A program made the translations under genes and the position numbers. From contig JAUSPO010000104.1 in the NCBI GenBank assembly GCA_030656575.1, forward strand, positions 1 through 41,033: DNA of 41,033 bases, in the 5' to 3' direction. The DNA comes from Bacillota bacterium (GTDB lineage Bacteria; Bacillota; Dethiobacteria; DTU022; UBA8154). Of this stretch, positions 33,546 through 41,033 are shown in pieces (position 1 is the first letter of the stretch; every line of letters begins with the position of its first letter). The notes below the pieces were generated by a model. That model searched no databases, was not told the DNA's origin, and worked only from the letters and a program-made list of their open reading frames with translations.

Positions 33546-34151
33546 TTGGCCACAATCGGTCATATTCTTATTTGTGACGACCAGGCGATCATTCACGAGA
33601 CTATAATTGCATACTTAAAGGCAGATGGATTTACATATGACTCTGCTTATGACGGAGGAGAAGCACTTCGCAAAGCCCTTGATATTAAACCTGATTTAAT
33701 TATTTTGGATCTTATGATGCCCAAAATAAACGGTATTGACGTGTGCCGCGAACTGCGTAAGACCTCGGATATACCTATCATTATGCTCACAGCAAAAGGT
33801 GAGGAGATAGATAGAATCCTCGGGTTGGAACTGGGCGCTGATGACTATATTGTGAAGCCCTTTAGCCCGCGTGAGGTGGTAGCCCGCGTCAAGACGGTTT
33901 TGCGCCGCAGAATACCGGGCAGCAAAGAGATTAAGCCTACACTTCGCTATGACAATCTAGAGATAAATTTTTTTGCATACGAGGTGCGTCTTAACGGCAA
34001 TCTTGTCCCCTGTACGCCAAAAGAAGTAGAGGTACTTTATTTCCTGGCCTCTCATGCGGGGCGTTTTGGTGAAAAGATTTACGTGGAGAGCCAGGAGGAA
34101 AAAGGCAGTACATTTACCTTTACGTTAGCCCGTAAGCCTGCAGCTGCCTGA
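33546..34151 (+). CDS. response regulator-histidine kinase deletion chimera
   Basis: Residues 1-120 are an intact receiver domain: acidic pair Asp11-Asp12, phosphoacceptor Asp55 (LIILDLMMP), Lys104 (KPF). Residues about 133-172 begin an OmpR-type winged helix (LRYDNLEI, CTPKEVEVLYFLASHAGR). Where the recognition helix should follow, the sequence becomes FGEKIYVESQEEKGSTFTFTL, the very end of a histidine-kinase ATPase domain. The frame is maintained. An OmpR-type regulator next to its kinase was evidently fused by an internal deletion at about 34055-34070. DNA binding through the usual recognition helix should be lost. TTG start behind AGAGGTGA. It could still be phosphorylated or simply be a relic. 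Confidence 0.85.
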   Translation: MATIGHILICDDQAIIHETIIAYLKADGFTYDSAYDGGEALRKALDIKPDLIILDLMMPKINGIDVCRELRKTSDIPIIMLTAKGEEIDRILGLELGADDYIVKPFSPREVVARVKTVLRRRIPGSKEIKPTLRYDNLEINFFAYEVRLNGNLVPCTPKEVEVLYFLASHAGRFGEKIYVESQEEKGSTFTFTLARKPAAA

Positions 34152-34184
34152 TACTTATACTAAAAAACGATGATGTAAATAGCC

Positions 34185-34231
34185 AATAAATGGTATGGAA
34201 ATTTCGGTATGGGTTTTCCAAACCATTTATT
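34185..34231. other. interrupted 15-bp hairpin after the chimera
   Basis: AATAAATGGT (34185-34194) pairs with ACCATTTATT (34222-34231), and inside it GGAAA (34197-34201) with TTTCC (34215-34219), separated by 2-base internal loops. No immediate T-run follows, so it may be a terminator, a mRNA end or an inverted repeat. The rest of 34152-34368 is AT-rich and shows no gene. Confidence 0.6.
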
Positions 34232-34368
34232 TCCTAATATTAATACCCTTGCCATTTTTTTGCCACATTTTTCTGTTAAAGTTCAAACTATTATATGAAA
34301 TTTTTTTATATGAAGGTTTTTAATTAAAATAGCGTCTATATTTATAGGAGGGATAAACAAATAAAATT

Positions 34369-35643
34369 ATGTTAAATATTAAAAAGCGTAAAAAGACAAT
34401 TATTTTTGTTATTTCTTTATTACTTCTCATTGCGGCCATCCTGGCCATTAGAATCCTTGCAGCAAGAGGAAACAGCAGTGCTGCCAATGTTCCATACACT
34501 GTCCTTTCTAAAACTGAACTGATCAACAGTATCAGTGTATCGGGAACTATCGAGAGCGCAAATGCTCAAAATGTTTATTCCACCCTGACCTATCCAGTAG
34601 AAGAGATCTATGTGTCCGTTGGAGATCAGGTAGCGATGGGAGATCTGCTGGCCAAACTGGATACCGCCTCACTGGAACTGGACATTGCTCAACAGAAGGC
34701 CAGGATGCTGAATAATAGCGGAATGAATGGCGAACTGATTAATGCTGAATCAGCTCTCAAAACGGCTGGGGTAGACCTTCAAACCAAAATGACAACTTAT
34801 GAAGACAACAAAATCTTATTTGAATCCGGTTATATTTCCGCTCAGGAACTGAGTCAGTCGGAAACAAATTATTCGCTTTCAGCAGAGGCCTATGATAAGG
34901 CTCTCTCCTCTCTGGATGCTACAAAGAATAGAGTTGAACAGGAAAATAATACCCAACGAATAGCACTGCAAAAACTCGAGAAAAATCTTGCCGATTCGAT
35001 CATAAAAGCTCCGTTAGACGGTATGGTGACGGCTGTAAATGCAAAGGTAGGAGCTTCGGGCAACGGTCTTTTGTTTGTGATCGAGGATACGGAAAACCTG
35101 ATTATTACTACCTATGTGAAAGAGTATGATATCGGCCAGGTTCAGCAAGGGCAGATGGTCACCATCAGGTCTGATGCCACCGGTAATTCTGTCTTTCGTG
35201 GAAAGATAATCAAAATTGCGCCCACATCTGCTAAAAGCGCAACGGGAGAAACGATCGTCTCCAGTACGGTAGAATTCGAAACCCAAATTGCTGTCTTAGA
35301 CCATGGCGCTGGACTTAAAATTGGCATGAATACGCGTCTTAATATCATTTTAGAAGAAAGGGCCGATCTCTATGTGGTGCCCTATGACGCTGTTACCGTC
35401 AATGCCGATGGTCAGAGTATCGTTTATGTTATCACTGAAGAGCAGGAAAAACAGATTGTCAAAGAACTTGTGGTCGAAACAGGCATGGAGACGGATTTCT
35501 ATACAGAGGTGTCAGGGGAAGGGCTTTCTGATGGTGTCATGGTCGTAAATGACGCGATAAGCGTAAATGCGGGTGATATTGTCGGCCGGGATGTCGGCGG
35601 TTCAAACCGTGGGTTGATGCCTGGGATGAGGCCGCCACGATAA
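34369..35643 (+). CDS. MacA-like periplasmic adaptor (HlyD/RND family)
   Basis: This membrane-fusion protein links the MacB-type ABC transporter to the cell exterior or an outer-membrane channel. An N-terminal membrane anchor (about 9-28) is followed by a split biotinyl-lipoyl domain (VEEIYVSVGDQVAMGDLLAKLD and IIKAPLDGMVTAVNAKVG) around a helical hairpin (about 105-205), then beta-barrel segments. The C-terminus ends with a Gly/Pro/Arg-rich tail. At 424 residues it has normal length. The nearest Shine-Dalgarno AGGAGGG lies 15-16 bases before the ATG, a long spacing. First gene of a four-gene export operon. Confidence 0.9.
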   Translation: MLNIKKRKKTIIFVISLLLLIAAILAIRILAARGNSSAANVPYTVLSKTELINSISVSGTIESANAQNVYSTLTYPVEEIYVSVGDQVAMGDLLAKLDTASLELDIAQQKARMLNNSGMNGELINAESALKTAGVDLQTKMTTYEDNKILFESGYISAQELSQSETNYSLSAEAYDKALSSLDATKNRVEQENNTQRIALQKLEKNLADSIIKAPLDGMVTAVNAKVGASGNGLLFVIEDTENLIITTYVKEYDIGQVQQGQMVTIRSDATGNSVFRGKIIKIAPTSAKSATGETIVSSTVEFETQIAVLDHGAGLKIGMNTRLNIILEERADLYVVPYDAVTVNADGQSIVYVITEEQEKQIVKELVVETGMETDFYTEVSGEGLSDGVMVVNDAISVNAGDIVGRDVGGSNRGLMPGMRPPR

Positions 35644-35695
35644 ATCCAGGTGATCTTGTTCATATACATACGGCAAACTAACCGGGGAGGAAGCT

Positions 35696-36436
35696 ATGAG
35701 TGAAATAATGATCGATATTCGTAATCTTGTCAAGAAAGTGTTTATCGGCAGCCCAAACGAGTTGCAGATTTTAAAAAATATAACGATAACCATTAATAAA
35801 GGGGAATTTGTATCCATTGTCGGCGTTTCCGGTTCTGGAAAAACCACACTGATGAATGTTATCGGTGCTTTGGATCGGCCTACGTCTGGGGAATATATTC
35901 TGGATGGTGAAACTATTCAAAAAATGTCGGATAATGAACTCTCCGACATTAGAAACAAAAAAATAGGTTTTGTCTTCCAAACATTTAATCTTATCCCACG
36001 AAATTCAGCTTTAAAAAATATAGAGCTGCCTATGCTTTATGCAGGAATGAACAGACATCAAAGAATGCAAAGGGCCAAAGAGTTGTTGGAACTTGTAGGC
36101 ATGTCGGAGAGGATGCACCATTTGCCAAATGAGCTGTCAGGTGGAGAAAAACAGCGTGTAGCAATATCACGTGCCCTTTCCAATGACCCGGCCATTATCT
36201 TGGCTGACGAACCCACCGGTGCATTGGATTCAGTCACAGGCCGGGTCGTGATGGATCTATTTCACAAAGTTCACGAAACAAAGGGAACCACAGTTGTATT
36301 AATAACCCATAACCATGAATTAGCTGAAGAGACGCAGAGGATATTGACGATCAAGGACGGTAGCATAGTCGACGAAAAGAGAAACCCTCACTGGATCTTG
36401 GGAAAAAAGCGGGGTGAAATGAATGTATTTAGTTGA
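35696..36436 (+). CDS. MacB-type ABC transporter ATPase
   Basis: ATP-binding subunit of a type VII (MacB/LolD-like) ABC system. Motifs are all present: Walker A GVSGSGKT (43-50), Q-loop Gln95 ([11 protein letters not shown]), signature LSGGEKQR (147-154), Walker B IILADEP with Asp171-Glu172, and the H-loop LITHNHE. At 246 residues it is a stand-alone ATPase, not fused to its permease. GGGGAGG precedes the ATG. Overlaps the permease by 14 bp. These machines drive mechanotransmission rather than transmembrane substrate passage. Confidence 0.95.
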   Translation: MSEIMIDIRNLVKKVFIGSPNELQILKNITITINKGEFVSIVGVSGSGKTTLMNVIGALDRPTSGEYILDGETIQKMSDNELSDIRNKKIGFVFQTFNLIPRNSALKNIELPMLYAGMNRHQRMQRAKELLELVGMSERMHHLPNELSGGEKQRVAISRALSNDPAIILADEPTGALDSVTGRVVMDLFHKVHETKGTTVVLITHNHELAEETQRILTIKDGSIVDEKRNPHWILGKKRGEMNVFS

Positions 36437-37709
36437 AAATATCGCCCTTGCCCTGGCTGCTTTGAAGGCAAACAAAATGCGGGCAATGTTGACGATGATC
36501 GGCATTGTTATCGGCATTGCCTCAGTTATCGCCATCGTCTCCATCGGAAATTCCCTTACGGCTTCCATTACCACGACCATGGAAAGTATGGGGGCAAATT
36601 CTATTATCGTCAGTATCAGGGAGCGCGGCAGCAACGAATTTGGCGTTGGAGGGGGCGGCCCCCCCGGCATGGCCGGCGCTTCTGCTGCTGTTCCTGAGGA
36701 AAGCGATCTTTTATCTGACGAAGATATTGAAACATTTATGGCTCGTTTTAGCGATAGGATCGAAACGATAAGTCTCTCCTATGGAATCGGGTCTGCTAAG
36801 GCGCAGGAGGGGCGGCTTTACGCTAACGTGAGTTTGACGGGAGTCAACGCCGGTTATGCAAAGGCAAACAATGTGGAGCTTGTCGCTGGACGGTTTATGG
36901 CAGAAAAGGATATCAAAGCGGTGAAAAAGGTGGCTGTTGTATCTGACAGGCTTGTAAGTAATATGTTCACCGCCGGCACAGACCCATTGGGGCAGGAAGT
37001 GAAAATTTATTCTTCTGACAGTATTGAAACATATACAATTGTTGGAGTTTACAAGTATGAGGCCTCTGCCTTTATGCCCAGTTCCGTTTCGGAGAAGGAT
37101 ACGATCACAAACTTTTTTCTTCCCATAAGCTTGGCCAAGCAGGATGCGGCAACGAAAAACTATCAAATGTTTACGGTCATCACTAAAACAGGTGTTGATG
37201 CTGCTCTTTTTACAGAGGAAATAGAAAATTATTTTGCCAAGGTTTATGAGAATAATACGAAGTGGGAGGCCGGTACCATGAATATGGAAAGTGCCATTTC
37301 CAACATGACTTCCATGTTAAGTACAGTCTCCATTGCTGTGGCAATAATAGCCGCTATTTCACTCCTGGTGGGCGGTATCGGTGTAATGAACATTATGTTA
37401 GTTTCTGTGACGGAACGGACACGTGAGATTGGGACAAGAAAGGCTCTCGGGGCGAGGAGTTCGTATATTAAAGCCCAGTTTATTGTGGAATCAGTAATTA
37501 TTTGTGTGATCGGCGGTATTATTGGTATTATCATGGGACTGCTCATTGGCGCCCTGGGAGCGAGTCTTTTGGGATTCCCTGCAATAGCGTCGCCTGCCAT
37601 CATAGCCATCAGCGTTTCCGTGACCGTACTGATCGGTATATTTTTTGGTTATTATCCTGCCAACAGAGCAGCAAAACTTGATCCTATTGAGGCGCTGAGA
37701 TATGAGTAA
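36423..37709 (+). CDS. MacB-type ABC transporter permease (FtsX domain)
   Basis: Four-helix MacB-type permease with a large extracytoplasmic domain between TM1 (about 19-41) and TM2-TM4 (about 300-420). Typical segments are ANKMRAMLTMIGIVIGIASVIAI, GGIGVMNIMLVSVTERTREIGTRKALGA and the ending YYPANRAAKLDPIEALRYE. A Gly/Pro-rich insertion (about 77-92, GGGGPPGMAG) is unusual. At 428 residues it has normal length. It starts inside the ATPase gene, so translation is coupled, and its last codons overlap the next frame. Confidence 0.95.
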   Translation: MYLVENIALALAALKANKMRAMLTMIGIVIGIASVIAIVSIGNSLTASITTTMESMGANSIIVSIRERGSNEFGVGGGGPPGMAGASAAVPEESDLLSDEDIETFMARFSDRIETISLSYGIGSAKAQEGRLYANVSLTGVNAGYAKANNVELVAGRFMAEKDIKAVKKVAVVSDRLVSNMFTAGTDPLGQEVKIYSSDSIETYTIVGVYKYEASAFMPSSVSEKDTITNFFLPISLAKQDAATKNYQMFTVITKTGVDAALFTEEIENYFAKVYENNTKWEAGTMNMESAISNMTSMLSTVSIAVAIIAAISLLVGGIGVMNIMLVSVTERTREIGTRKALGARSSYIKAQFIVESVIICVIGGIIGIIMGLLIGALGASLLGFPAIASPAIIAISVSVTVLIGIFFGYYPANRAAKLDPIEALRYE

Positions 37710-37722
37710 AGGAGAGGATGGC

Positions 37723-39066
37723 ATGTTTAAAAAAGGAAGGATTATTTTTAGTTTGGTCGTTGCCGCCAGCATTTTCTTCAGTGGATTAGCTGCAGTGCAG
37801 GCTGCGTCGGTGATCACCCTGGAAAAAGCAAAAAGTATGGCCAGGGAGCAGGGCAGCCAACTGAAGATGGTGGGAATCTCTTTCTCCCAGGCGGAGACCT
37901 CCCTGGCGCAGGTGAGAAGCCAGCATGGTTTGGGCTCTTATTATACAGTTGACGATCTCAAAAAAGATATGGACCAGTTAAAGGCCATTATTGATGAAGG
38001 GGTTAACGCCATTAAGCTGCTGGAGGAGAGTATCGCCGGGTGGGAAGAGGAAATTACCCAACTGGACCCGGGGGATCCCGCGGCAAGTGAACTGCAAAAA
38101 AACATCGATCAGGCTTACCGGGATATGGCTGAGTACAAACGGCAGGTAGACGAGCTGCGACCGGCCTACGCGAGTATGGTGCCGCGCTATTACGAGCAAA
38201 AAGCCCGGGAAGATCAGGCAAGGCCTCAGCTCCGCTCAGCTGAAGCAAGTTTAGAGTCAGCCCAGGACGCACTGATTACACAGCCTCAGATTATGGACTA
38301 TAACGTAGAGCAGACCTATCTCTCCCTGCTGGCCGTGGCCGGGCAACGGATCCACCAGGAACTGCTCATGCAAAACCTGGAGAAAATGCTGCAAAGAGAG
38401 CAGAAGCTGTTGGAACTGGGCCGGAGTACCCCTTTAAGTATGGCCCAGGCTGAGGAGAGGCTGCGCCAGGGGCAGGAAACTTCCCTTACGCTTAAGAACA
38501 GAGAAGAGAGCCTGCAGAGAACATTCCGGCGCTTGCTGGGCTTGCCTGATTCGTTCAAGTTTAATTTGGCGGAGGTAAATCTTAATGTTTCCGGCGAGAA
38601 CTTGGTAATTGACGAAGAGATGCCTGATTTAACCTCTTCGCTTACATACAGGCGTGCCCAGGAGGCTCTGGAGAAAAAAAAGAAAGACCTGAAGGATACC
38701 TCTACAAGCGACCGCAACAATTACCGCTCAGCCGAGCTGGCCGTGGAGGAGGCCGAGCTGAGCCTCCAGAATACCCTCACCTCCCTGACAGGCAATTACA
38801 TGGCCAGATCTGAAGCCCTGGATCTGGCGGCTGAAGCCCTGCGCAACGCCGAGTTTAGCATGCAAAATGTCGCTAATGTGTTGGAGAAGGCAAGGCTGCA
38901 GTATAAGCTGGGTATGATCGCATCACTGGACTTCGAGCAGCAGGAGATCTCCTTCAGAGAGGCCGAGTTGAAGCTTTTTACTGCCCTCCAGGATTATCGC
39001 CTGTCCCTGTTGGCCTATCGCTTGGCTCGTGAAGGCATCGACCCTGATACGGCTTCATCCCGGTAA
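37723..39066 (+). CDS. TolC-like efflux protein
   Basis: Outer-membrane efflux protein (OEP) family. A signal peptide ends after LAAVQA-AS, and two long helical repeats follow (about 30-220 and 225-440), with typical AEERLRQGQE and VANVLEKARLQYKLGMIASLDFEQQEI segments. A charged coiled-coil stretch at about 65-180 looks expanded. The frame is open from 37702, overlapping the permease stop, but AGGAGAGG lies 5 bases before ATG 37723, which I take as the start (447 residues). In a monoderm, such proteins must act in the wall or as a periplasm-like adaptor; in a diderm Firmicute it would be the channel. Confidence 0.85.
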   Translation: MFKKGRIIFSLVVAASIFFSGLAAVQAASVITLEKAKSMAREQGSQLKMVGISFSQAETSLAQVRSQHGLGSYYTVDDLKKDMDQLKAIIDEGVNAIKLLEESIAGWEEEITQLDPGDPAASELQKNIDQAYRDMAEYKRQVDELRPAYASMVPRYYEQKAREDQARPQLRSAEASLESAQDALITQPQIMDYNVEQTYLSLLAVAGQRIHQELLMQNLEKMLQREQKLLELGRSTPLSMAQAEERLRQGQETSLTLKNREESLQRTFRRLLGLPDSFKFNLAEVNLNVSGENLVIDEEMPDLTSSLTYRRAQEALEKKKKDLKDTSTSDRNNYRSAELAVEEAELSLQNTLTSLTGNYMARSEALDLAAEALRNAEFSMQNVANVLEKARLQYKLGMIASLDFEQQEISFREAELKLFTALQDYRLSLLAYRLAREGIDPDTASSR

Positions 39067-39186
39067 AGATTATTTATTCAGGTCCAATGTCAACGGATGT
39101 TTTGCGAAATAACTGCATATTGATATTTTATGTATTTCACTTATAATATAAATATGCAAGAAAATAAAAATAAAGGAGTCATGATT

Positions 39187-39582
39187 ATGAATGAAGTTCT
39201 TAAGTTCTTAACCGACAACCCTACATTTTACATTGCCACTGTTGATGGCGATAAGCCTAAGGTTCGTCCTTTTGGTTTTGTTATGGAGTTTGAGGGCAAG
39301 CTCTGGTTCTGTACAAACAATAAGAAAAATGTATACAAGCAGTTAAAAACAAACCCGTGTTTTGAGGTAAGCACAACATCGCCCGATAGAAACTGGATCC
39401 GCCTTAAGGGGAAGGCCGTGTTTAACTCCACTACGGCTGCCAAAGCAAAGGCACTGGAGGTAGCGCCTATCCTTGCAACCATGTACTCAGTCGAGGACTC
39501 TATTTTTGAGGTGTTTTATGTAGAAGAAGGTGAGGCTACATTCTACTCAATGACGGGCGATTCTAGAACAATTAAGCTATAG
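39187..39582 (+). CDS. PNPOx-fold flavin-binding protein
   Basis: Pyridoxamine-5'-phosphate-oxidase-like split-barrel protein, 131 residues. Typical family features are FYIATVDGDKPKVRPFGF, GKLWFCTNNKKNVYKQL, NPCFEVSTTSPDRNWIRLKGKAVF and a C-terminal EATFYSMTGDSRTI. Such proteins bind FMN or F420 and reduce unknown small molecules. ATG 39187 lies 8 bases after AAAGGAG, better than the ATG at 39181 or the distant ATG at 39130. It stands alone between the export operon and the convergent anti-sigma gene. Confidence 0.88.
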   Translation: MNEVLKFLTDNPTFYIATVDGDKPKVRPFGFVMEFEGKLWFCTNNKKNVYKQLKTNPCFEVSTTSPDRNWIRLKGKAVFNSTTAAKAKALEVAPILATMYSVEDSIFEVFYVEEGEATFYSMTGDSRTIKL

Positions 39583-39664
39583 AATTCAAAAAAATCAAGA
39601 GGAAATGTGAAGCCACCGTTGCTTGATTGCCTTTTGAACGTTTGGATGTATTGGCGGTAACCTT

Positions 39665-39690
39665 GTAGGGGCGGATTCCATATCCACCCT
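39665..39690. repeat. short intergenic quasi-palindrome
   Basis: GTAGGGGCGGATTCCATATC followed by CACCC forms GGGCGGAT/ATCCACCC with one mismatch. This resembles a small repeat that recurs between genes in many Firmicutes, from memory. The rest of 39583-39842 holds a 7-bp stem (TAAGCGG 39717-39723 with CCGCTTA 39733-39739) but no gene. Confidence 0.5.
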
Positions 39691-39842
39691 TCCTTTTGGT
39701 TTTAAACCGAAATAAATAAGCGGCCAATAAGACCGCTTAAGAAATATATTAAAAGAGGGGGTCAACTAAGCTTAATTATATATGAAGATTATTACACAAA
39801 TATTTCAGTGAGTTTATCTTTTGGTTACATTTAATTAAAATA

Positions 39843-40631
39843 CTAATGTTCATAAGGCTTGACAGACTGGGCTAATGATAACGCTTCCTCAACTGTTGAA
39901 TTAACGTCCAGCTCAAAGAAATAGCCGTCTTTCATCCATTTAACGCCAACTATACCATAACGATGTTCAACAACCATGTATTCCACGCCATCTATGCGAT
40001 GCAGAGAAACTTCTGTGCCAGCGCCGAATCCCATTCCAACACCGCCTTTTTCACCAGCATTTCTTTGCCTAAAAAGGATATCCTGGTGTCCTACATAAAA
40101 ATCCATCACAATATTGCAGTGATCGAGAGGTCCAATATACTCAACTGTTTTTAAAGTGCTAATAGATATGTCCTGGGGATAGTATAGTACATTAGGATAG
40201 ATATGGAGAAGTTCCTCTATAGTAGTTTCTATAAAAGTGGTATATGCAGGGCCGATTTCAATTACCTCAAGATCCAGGAAAGGCTCGCTTGGTTTAAGTA
40301 TCGAATCCTCTCCATAACTAAACTGAATATGGATCTGGTCATCAAGAATAAGCTTTTTAAAATCCTGAAACACATGCCCGAAGGGTAAAGCTTCACCTAC
40401 CGGTGTAAATGTGATAAGAGCGCATAGAAAAAATAATACAGAAAAAGCAGCAGCAATTTTAAACCATAATCTCCTTTTTATTCGCTTTGTTAATATTTTT
40501 TGGGAGTTATCTACCAACCCTATTGTATGTTCGATCCTCCGCCATATCCTTTCTATATCAGGCGGAGGACAGCTTTCCATTTCCATCTCAACTGCTTTTT
40601 TTATTATATTTTCCCAGCGTTCGTCATTCAT
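39843..40631 (-). CDS. anti-sigma-like membrane protein with DUF4367
   Basis: 262-residue protein with an N-terminal cytosolic part (about 1-55), one membrane helix (about 57-77) and an extracytoplasmic DUF4367 domain. The DUF4367 core is GVEYMVVEHRYGIVGVKWMKDGYFFEL followed by STVEEALSLAQSV. It is the downstream partner of an ECF-type sigma gene and overlaps it by 4 bp (ATGA). Such proteins usually sequester the sigma factor and sense envelope signals. As the sigma gene is truncated, its present role is unclear. A G-run in the 3' end of the sigma gene lies just upstream. Confidence 0.85.
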   Translation of the reverse strand: MNDERWENIIKKAVEMEMESCPPPDIERIWRRIEHTIGLVDNSQKILTKRIKRRLWFKIAAAFSVLFFLCALITFTPVGEALPFGHVFQDFKKLILDDQIHIQFSYGEDSILKPSEPFLDLEVIEIGPAYTTFIETTIEELLHIYPNVLYYPQDISISTLKTVEYIGPLDHCNIVMDFYVGHQDILFRQRNAGEKGGVGMGFGAGTEVSLHRIDGVEYMVVEHRYGIVGVKWMKDGYFFELDVNSTVEEALSLAQSVKPYEH

Positions 40632-40885
40632 GACGGGACCCCCCCCTCACCAGAGGAAAAATTTGTATTATTTTCCTGTTTGTACTTTAAGAAGTGTTTT
40701 TTCAAGGCCGCACGTGCCCTACTCAAACGGGTTTTCACAGTTCCTACAGGCAATTGAAATATTTCCGCTATTTCTTTCTGGGGCATTTCCAGGAAGTAAT
40801 AAAAGATGATCGACGCTTTTAATTCTCCCGGGAGAGTATCTATAGTTTTTTGTATCTCAAGAATAAGTACTTTTTCATCATGACG
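40628..40885 (-). pseudogene. ECF sigma factor remnant (region 4 only)
   Basis: Translation of the minus strand gives LPGELKASIIFYYFLEM, then PQKEIAEIFQLPVGTVKTR and LSRARAALKKHF, a clear sigma-70 region 4. Upstream of DEKVLILEIQKT the frame hits a TAG at 40888-40886 and no start codon or region 2 is seen. About 90-100 N-terminal residues are missing. The TGA overlaps the ATG of the anti-sigma gene, as in an intact pair. A G8 run (40646-40639) codes for the Gly-Gly of the tail. Confidence 0.8.
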
Positions 40886-41033
40886 CTATATTATAAAACT
40901 GACAGTATTAGGGACAAAAACAAAATAAAGCCCTGGCTTACAAGTAGGAAAAGGAGGGGTACTATTGCAATTTTAGTAATCATCAGCATATTTTCTACCT
41001 TGGGACTATGTATAAGCTGCACTCAAGATATTG
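40880..41033 (+). CDS. partial membrane or lipoprotein-like frame running off the window
   Basis: From ATG 40880 the plus strand is open to the window end (51 codons). It encodes a charged stretch (KIKPWLTSRKRR) and then a hydrophobic helix IAILVIISIFSTLGLCISC. The positive patch plus helix resembles the last membrane segment of BlaR1/M56-type proteins, or a lipoprotein signal. It starts exactly where the sigma-factor homology stops, so it may be a rearrangement product. No good ribosome site is visible before the ATG; AAAAGGAGGGG occurs within the frame (40952-40962). Confidence 0.4.
   Translation, partial: MTLYYKTDSIRDKNKIKPWLTSRKRRGTIAILVIISIFSTLGLCISCTQDI

Overview
The window reads as a piece of chromosome from an anaerobic, spore-forming low-to-mid-GC Firmicute of the Clostridia (Peptococcaceae / Desulfotomaculum / Syntrophomonas-like). 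The pointers are a CwlD-type germination amidase, a CdaA/CdaR pair, an aldehyde:ferredoxin oxidoreductase, UbiD decarboxylases, many TTG/GTG starts behind strong AGGAGG sites, and Gram-positive type riboswitches. No tRNA, rRNA or CRISPR array was seen. The taxon is inferred from gene content, not from a marker gene.

Layout. 1-2041: the 3' part of an IS4-type transposase, then a 5'-truncated and frameshifted amino-acid permease. 2103-3585 (minus): lemA-htpX. 3764-14663: the most distinctive block. A consensus promoter with a 14-bp palindrome at +1 drives ubiD-like, paaK-like, ubiD-like, TAXI-TRAP receptor, fused TRAP permease, fumarate-reductase-like flavoprotein, its Fe-S subunit, and a TetR regulator. 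I read this as one regulon for uptake, CoA activation, prFMN-dependent (de)carboxylation and flavin-dependent reduction of an unknown, probably aromatic or alpha,beta-unsaturated carboxylate. 14729-18270: phosphodiesterase, cwlD and an acyl-CoA ligase, separated by a repeat-rich gap. 18496-20892: the three-gene AmmeMemoRadiSam cassette (LigB/Memo-like, AMMECR1, radical SAM). 21177-26332: alanine/glycine:sodium symporter, cdaA, cdaR and glmS (glmM is not in its usual place). 26650-28991: tungsten-type AOR plus a class II aldolase.

29164-32263 is a compact ion-stress locus. A CDF metal exporter (minus) sits behind a NiCo riboswitch and, divergently, a cation/proton antiporter plus CBS protein sits behind a fluoride riboswitch. 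Each has its own near-consensus promoter and intrinsic terminator within about 540 bp.

32543-34151 is a decay zone: a truncated DUF1538 gene, a truncated MATE transporter, and an in-frame chimera of a response regulator with the last residues of a histidine kinase, each consistent with deletion. 34369-39066 is a complete MacA-MacB(ATPase)-MacB(permease)-TolC-like export operon, unexpected for a monoderm. 39187-41033: a PNPOx-fold flavin protein, a DUF4367 anti-sigma-like protein, a sigma-factor remnant lacking region 2, and the start of a membrane or lipoprotein frame that leaves the window.

A family of short intergenic repeats (core GGGGACGTTTCT / GTCCCCTGACACC) recurs at about 15.5, 26.4, 26.6, 29.0 and 30.15 kb. 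It serves as a terminator after glmS and supplies the stop codon of the aldolase gene. No database search was possible; family assignments rest on recognised motifs.
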